A DNA stretch of 64,000 nucleotides from Anas platyrhynchos (lineage: Eukaryota; Chordata; Aves; Anseriformes; Anatidae): positions 13,441,501-13,505,500 of the forward strand of contig NC_092604.1 in assembly GCF_047663525.1 (NCBI RefSeq). Direction: 5' to 3'. A program made the position numbers and the translations under genes. Below the pieces are notes generated by a model. That model saw only the letters and a program-made list of their open reading frames with translations, was not told the DNA's origin and searched no databases. The first letter of the stretch is position 1. Each line of letters starts with the position of its first letter. Below are positions 60,001 to 64,000 of this stretch, piece after piece.

Positions 60001-63000
60001 ACGAATCGGTGCCAAACGCACACGGCTGAGTGGCCAGCTCCAGCGCTAGAGGAGAGGCAGAGCAGCTCCCGGCACGGCACAGCGCAGACCACGGACGGCT
60101 GCTTGCACGTCTCCAACAGCTCTGCCCTTTTGCCAGGGCTCAAGCTGGCCGCCAACAACCTGGGCACAGTCCTGAGCCTGCCACAGAAAATGGAAAATAC
60201 GACGAAACCAAGCACCATCTGTGACTTTGCTCCCTTCCCTTTGAGGCATTTAGCCACTCTGCAAACAACACGTCCACACGCATTTGGGCTCGTTTCTTTC
60301 TGTTGCATACCTTGAGATTTCTCTCACTCCACGCCTGAGTCTCGGTAACATTTTCTCTGCTGAATCTATTTTTTATCCTTTGACCAGAATCTGTGATTAG
60401 GCATCTATCAAGTCCGATTTTTCTTCTATTATTTCCCAGACTGCGTTGTTCACAGCAGGAGCATTAATATTAGGAACTACCGCACAATATTTTGTGCACC
60501 ATTTGCACAGTGCCTGGATAATTGCTGGCTCTTTGCTCTGGCTCCACTGCAGGGCTATGAACAAACATGCAACATCTTTATTTAAGCTCCCTGAGCTGCA
60601 GGAATCCATGCCTTCCCAACACATTCTGTACGTTTTTAGTCCTTTCACAATCCAATAACAAATTCATTAAATTAGTATTACCCAATGTGCATAATCTGGA
60701 GGAACCTGATACTGAATTAAAACATCACATACCTTTAGCTTTAAATGAAAACTACATAAAAGCATTTCAGCCATCACTTTGGCTATCACTTACAGCCAGT
60801 ATGAATACTGCTAGAAAAGCTATTTTCGTGCAGATGTGGAATTCAATGGGAAAGACTGACTCGTGTTGCAACATCAATCAAAACGTCGGCTCTGCTGGCA
60901 GCTCTCGACAGTAAGGCAGGTTCAAAGGTCACAGGATAAAGAAAAAGCCAAGCTCTGGTTCAGCTCTAATATCTCCTCGCTAGAAGTCTTGCAAAGGTAC
61001 CTACCCCCTTCTGTACTAGGCGGCTTTCATTAATCTTCTTGCCATCTTTTTTAACTAGTCATGCAGAACCGCTCGATAGCAAGACATATAATGGGGAGGC
61101 CCTGTGCCTATTACCAGGTTAACACTCTGTTAAGCCCCAGTGCAACAATGGAATAAGAATTTAAAGGAAATCTTAAGCTGCAGGGTGCAAAGCAGGCAAT
61201 TAAATTACAAACTGAAGTTACCAATGTACTCCATGACCTACAGAACACCTTTGTTTAGACTCCCTTAATATTAAGGATATTTTGACCAAGCAGTTGAGAC
61301 ATATATGCTTTACTAAAAAAAAATCAAACCAAACAAGGAAATCCACAAAACAAACAAACAAACAGAAAAACGATCACAGAGAACATTTCTTCAATGTTTC
61401 AAGTAAATTATCAAATAAATCTGATTTCTGCAGCCGTCATAAAATGCGCTTAATGGAAAAAAAACACATGTATTTTGAAAACCGTAAGTCTGCCCAACCA
61501 ATTAGTCTCAGTGCCACTGAAAGGCCTCCCCTGAGCTCTGCTAAACCCCGTGAGCACCAGTGCCAGATGCCAAGGCAAGCTGGTAACCCTGGCCCTCAGA
61601 AGGACAGCGACACCGCGGCAGTCACAGCCGCGCTTTGTCCACAGTGCACTTTGTAGGAGAGGCAGTGGTTAGTGACACTGAAGTTTCTCCCTTGTCCAAA
61701 TAATGTAAGAGACATTAACAGAATCAGATTTCCTTTAAATTACACTATTGCAAAGGGATATAATTGTATTAAACATATTATGTTGCTTCCTTAAGACTTT
61801 ATATTATGTACACTTAATTGAGATACAAAGCTCTTTTCAGCTATAAAAATGACAACTACTTTATTAAGGTTTAAATCTTATTTCTCAATGATAGGATGCT
61901 TCCTTTCAAGATTCAAAACATTCAGAATCTCTCGTGATAATCAGACTGAACCTGATTTAAACAAGCATTTTATACACAGTGTTTCCAGGTTCTAATGGCA
62001 TTTGATCGAGCCAGCAGGGCCATTACCTCTTCCCTCTGTCTAAATTCAGGGAGTCTGATTTAATTTACAAATAAAAATTCAAATTCTAACCTGGGCCTAC
62101 TACAAGGGCAAACAAAAATCATCAGCCATTCCTGCCTATGATACCCCCACCAATGACAAATTAGATGCCAAAGCTTTCTCTTTCCATTCTCCATTTCCAC
62201 TAAGTGCAGCTCCAAGTCCTGCTGCAGTAAAGGAAAGCTTCGGCTTCGAGCCTTCCTGGAGATATTCACAACACGTGATCTGTGAAGTTGTCAAGTTCTT
62301 TAACACACAAGTGTCACTGAAGCTTCACTGCACAAACCTGTCTTTGCAGGTAAAACTTTAATTGAAAGTAAGCATGAGCACCCCCACTATATATATACAA
62401 TTTCTATTTTTATGTTTCTGTAGACAAGTACCAGTAAAAACCTCTAAAATCTCGTTAGTCAGAAAGTCAGACCCACCTGAATATTAAACTGTGTTAATTA
62501 CCTCATGCAGGAAAACAAATTTTGCATGAAGTTTCAGCTGTACTGAGCTGTACTGTGACCAGCCTCCCTCCACAAGGACCCTTGCCCAGCCCCTGCACAG
62601 CATGGCCAGCCACAACTGGAGGCTCCAGAAGTCCCTTCCCTGCTCTTCAGAAACACAGCATGTCAGCACAGCAAAGCAGCACCCAACTTTAGTACAGCCC
62701 CAGTCACTAACGTCTGGGGAATGCAGTCAGTTTAATAAAATACACACTCTGTTTTCCCCCAGTGTAACTGTACAAGCCCTGTTACATGTGCAGAACACTT
62801 CTGAAAGATGAAATGGAGCATGTTTGTGTTACAAGAGATAAAAACATGGAAACAAAATATATTGCAGAACTCAAACACCTTATCTTCACTCAGCCTCTCT
62901 TTCTTTGCAATAATTCATTCAAGAAAGATCCAGGAATAATTTTTGATGTAAACTCTGCTACAAACATATATCACTATGCTGATAAAAATCACAGACAAAA

Positions 63001-64000
63001 CTTGTGAAATACAGTGAGTTTCATTCCTTTATGCTACTAAAATAACTTTTTTCCATTTAAAATTCAAGAGATACCGATCTGCTGTTAAGAGTTCCCCAAA
63101 ATGCATCATTCTGAGATGTCACGCTAAGAGTCTCTCCTACTGACCCAAAATAATGACTTTTGGAACATCTTTGGTGAATCTGGAGGAGGCCAGTGGATTT
63201 CAGGGGGAATTATTTTCTCCTTTTGAAACTATGTCAAACACTTACTTAACATGAAAACTTTATGAATGGCCACATGAAAACGAGTAAATAAAACCCCAGT
63301 ATCATAAAGATTGCCTTTGTCATAACCTGTCAGAATCCTCTCAGAAGTGACCACAATTCTTCATTTAATTGTCTCCACTGAAAGGCGCTGCCCTTCTGGC
63401 AGCAGACTTCGCTTGGGGGCTGAAGTTCTGCCCCTTGTTTCTCCCTGGGGTGGCAGTTGCTGCATTTGGATACAAGGGTCTTTTCCCAAAAGAGCGGGGG
63501 CTGCCTCTGGGGCTGCCAAGCCCCCATCCCCTCCAGAACACAGCACCAGAGGCATTCAAGGACAGCCTGAAGGTCTCACGTGTGTGTGTTAGCAGGAGTG
63601 TGAGCTGGAAACCTTGACTTTCGAGGCTGGATTTTCAAACACAGCCCCATTTGTTGGCACGATTTTACCACAAGTATTTGCAATTGAAACGAAACATGGC
63701 TACAAAACCAGAGGTGTTGATGTATTTACAAGTGCAAAACTACACCTTTAATAAGAAAAATCGGTCTGAGGTGCAACTGGAAATCAAGCACTTAGGTATT
63801 TAAAAGTACTGCAGATTCTGCTGTGGCCTTTGCTGACTGCCAGTTATCTGTTATGGAGCTGTGCTAGATCACTTCCCTCGGAGCTCTGTAAAGACAAGCG
63901 TTACACATTTGGACTGCCTGGTCACTAGCAATGTCCTTCCCCAGCATCATGCCTTCCCAAGGACCATAAAGACTTGCTGGAGAGACAGAAAAGGAAGGCA
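54055..64000 (-). other. MAPKAP1: MAPKAP1 intron (continues beyond window)
   Basis: About 10 kb without a recognised exon. I searched for the preceding SIN1 block (FWIKQKPISIDSD, LLCACDLAEEKS) and did not see it. Seen: GC-rich patches at 55540-55900, 56180-56460 and 57180-57420; TA-rich sequence near 58390-58430; A-rich run at 61313-61375. Frames such as 55287-55886 and 60397-60648 (both minus) carry no signature I know. No tRNA or snoRNA recognised. Confidence 0.7.

Overview
The window is a gene-dense stretch of bird nuclear DNA, probably from a GC-rich microchromosome. The evidence is spliced vertebrate genes with canonical GT-AG introns, chicken-type CR1 retroposons, CpG-island promoters, and protein sequences that closely resemble the avian orthologues I remember. 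The gene order is RABEPK, HSPA5, GAPVD1, MAPKAP1, which is the order of human 9q33.3 (established knowledge). No prokaryotic or viral genes were seen.

Layout. 1-86 (+) is the last coding piece of RABEPK, with a poly(A) signal at 141. 1303-4931 (-) is the complete HSPA5 gene (BiP/GRP78): 8 coding exons, 652 codons plus stop, a signal peptide and a KDEL end. Its promoter lies at about 5135-5400 and carries a TATA box and three evenly spaced ER-stress-element-like sites. 5400-7320 is CpG-rich and leads into the GAPVD1 promoter, so HSPA5 and GAPVD1 are transcribed divergently. 10473-31565 (+) is the complete GAPVD1 coding region (GAPEX-5/RAP6): 25 exons, 1461 codons plus stop, with an N-terminal RasGAP-like domain and a C-terminal VPS9 domain. 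Every exon junction keeps the frame. About 31.6-34 kb is its 3' UTR. 34-50 kb is intergenic: AT-rich blocks that look like conserved non-coding elements alternate with GC-rich tracts, one isolated CpG island and a fossil LINE reverse-transcriptase fragment. 52081-54054 (-) holds the last two coding exons of MAPKAP1 (SIN1). The rest, to 64000, is MAPKAP1 intron.

Functions. HSPA5 is the ER Hsp70 chaperone and unfolded-protein-response sensor partner. RABEPK (Rab9 effector) and GAPVD1 (Rab5/Rab31 exchange factor) act in endosomal traffic. MAPKAP1 is an essential mTORC2 subunit. They are neighbours by conserved synteny, not an operon.

The points most worth a second look are: (1) two exon-like blocks inside one GAPVD1 intron, one a frame-preserving 27-codon cassette and the other an alternative terminal exon whose stop overlaps AATAAA; (2) a GC-AG intron in GAPVD1; (3) a possible unrecognised minus-strand coding fragment between RABEPK and HSPA5; (4) a 39-bp paired repeat, differing only by transitions, in the intergenic region; (5) short motifs shared between distant intergenic blocks, consistent with a regulatory block serving a nearby developmental gene such as PBX3 (inference). 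Exon coordinates were read by eye from splice signals and reading frame. UTR ends and non-coding exons are approximate.
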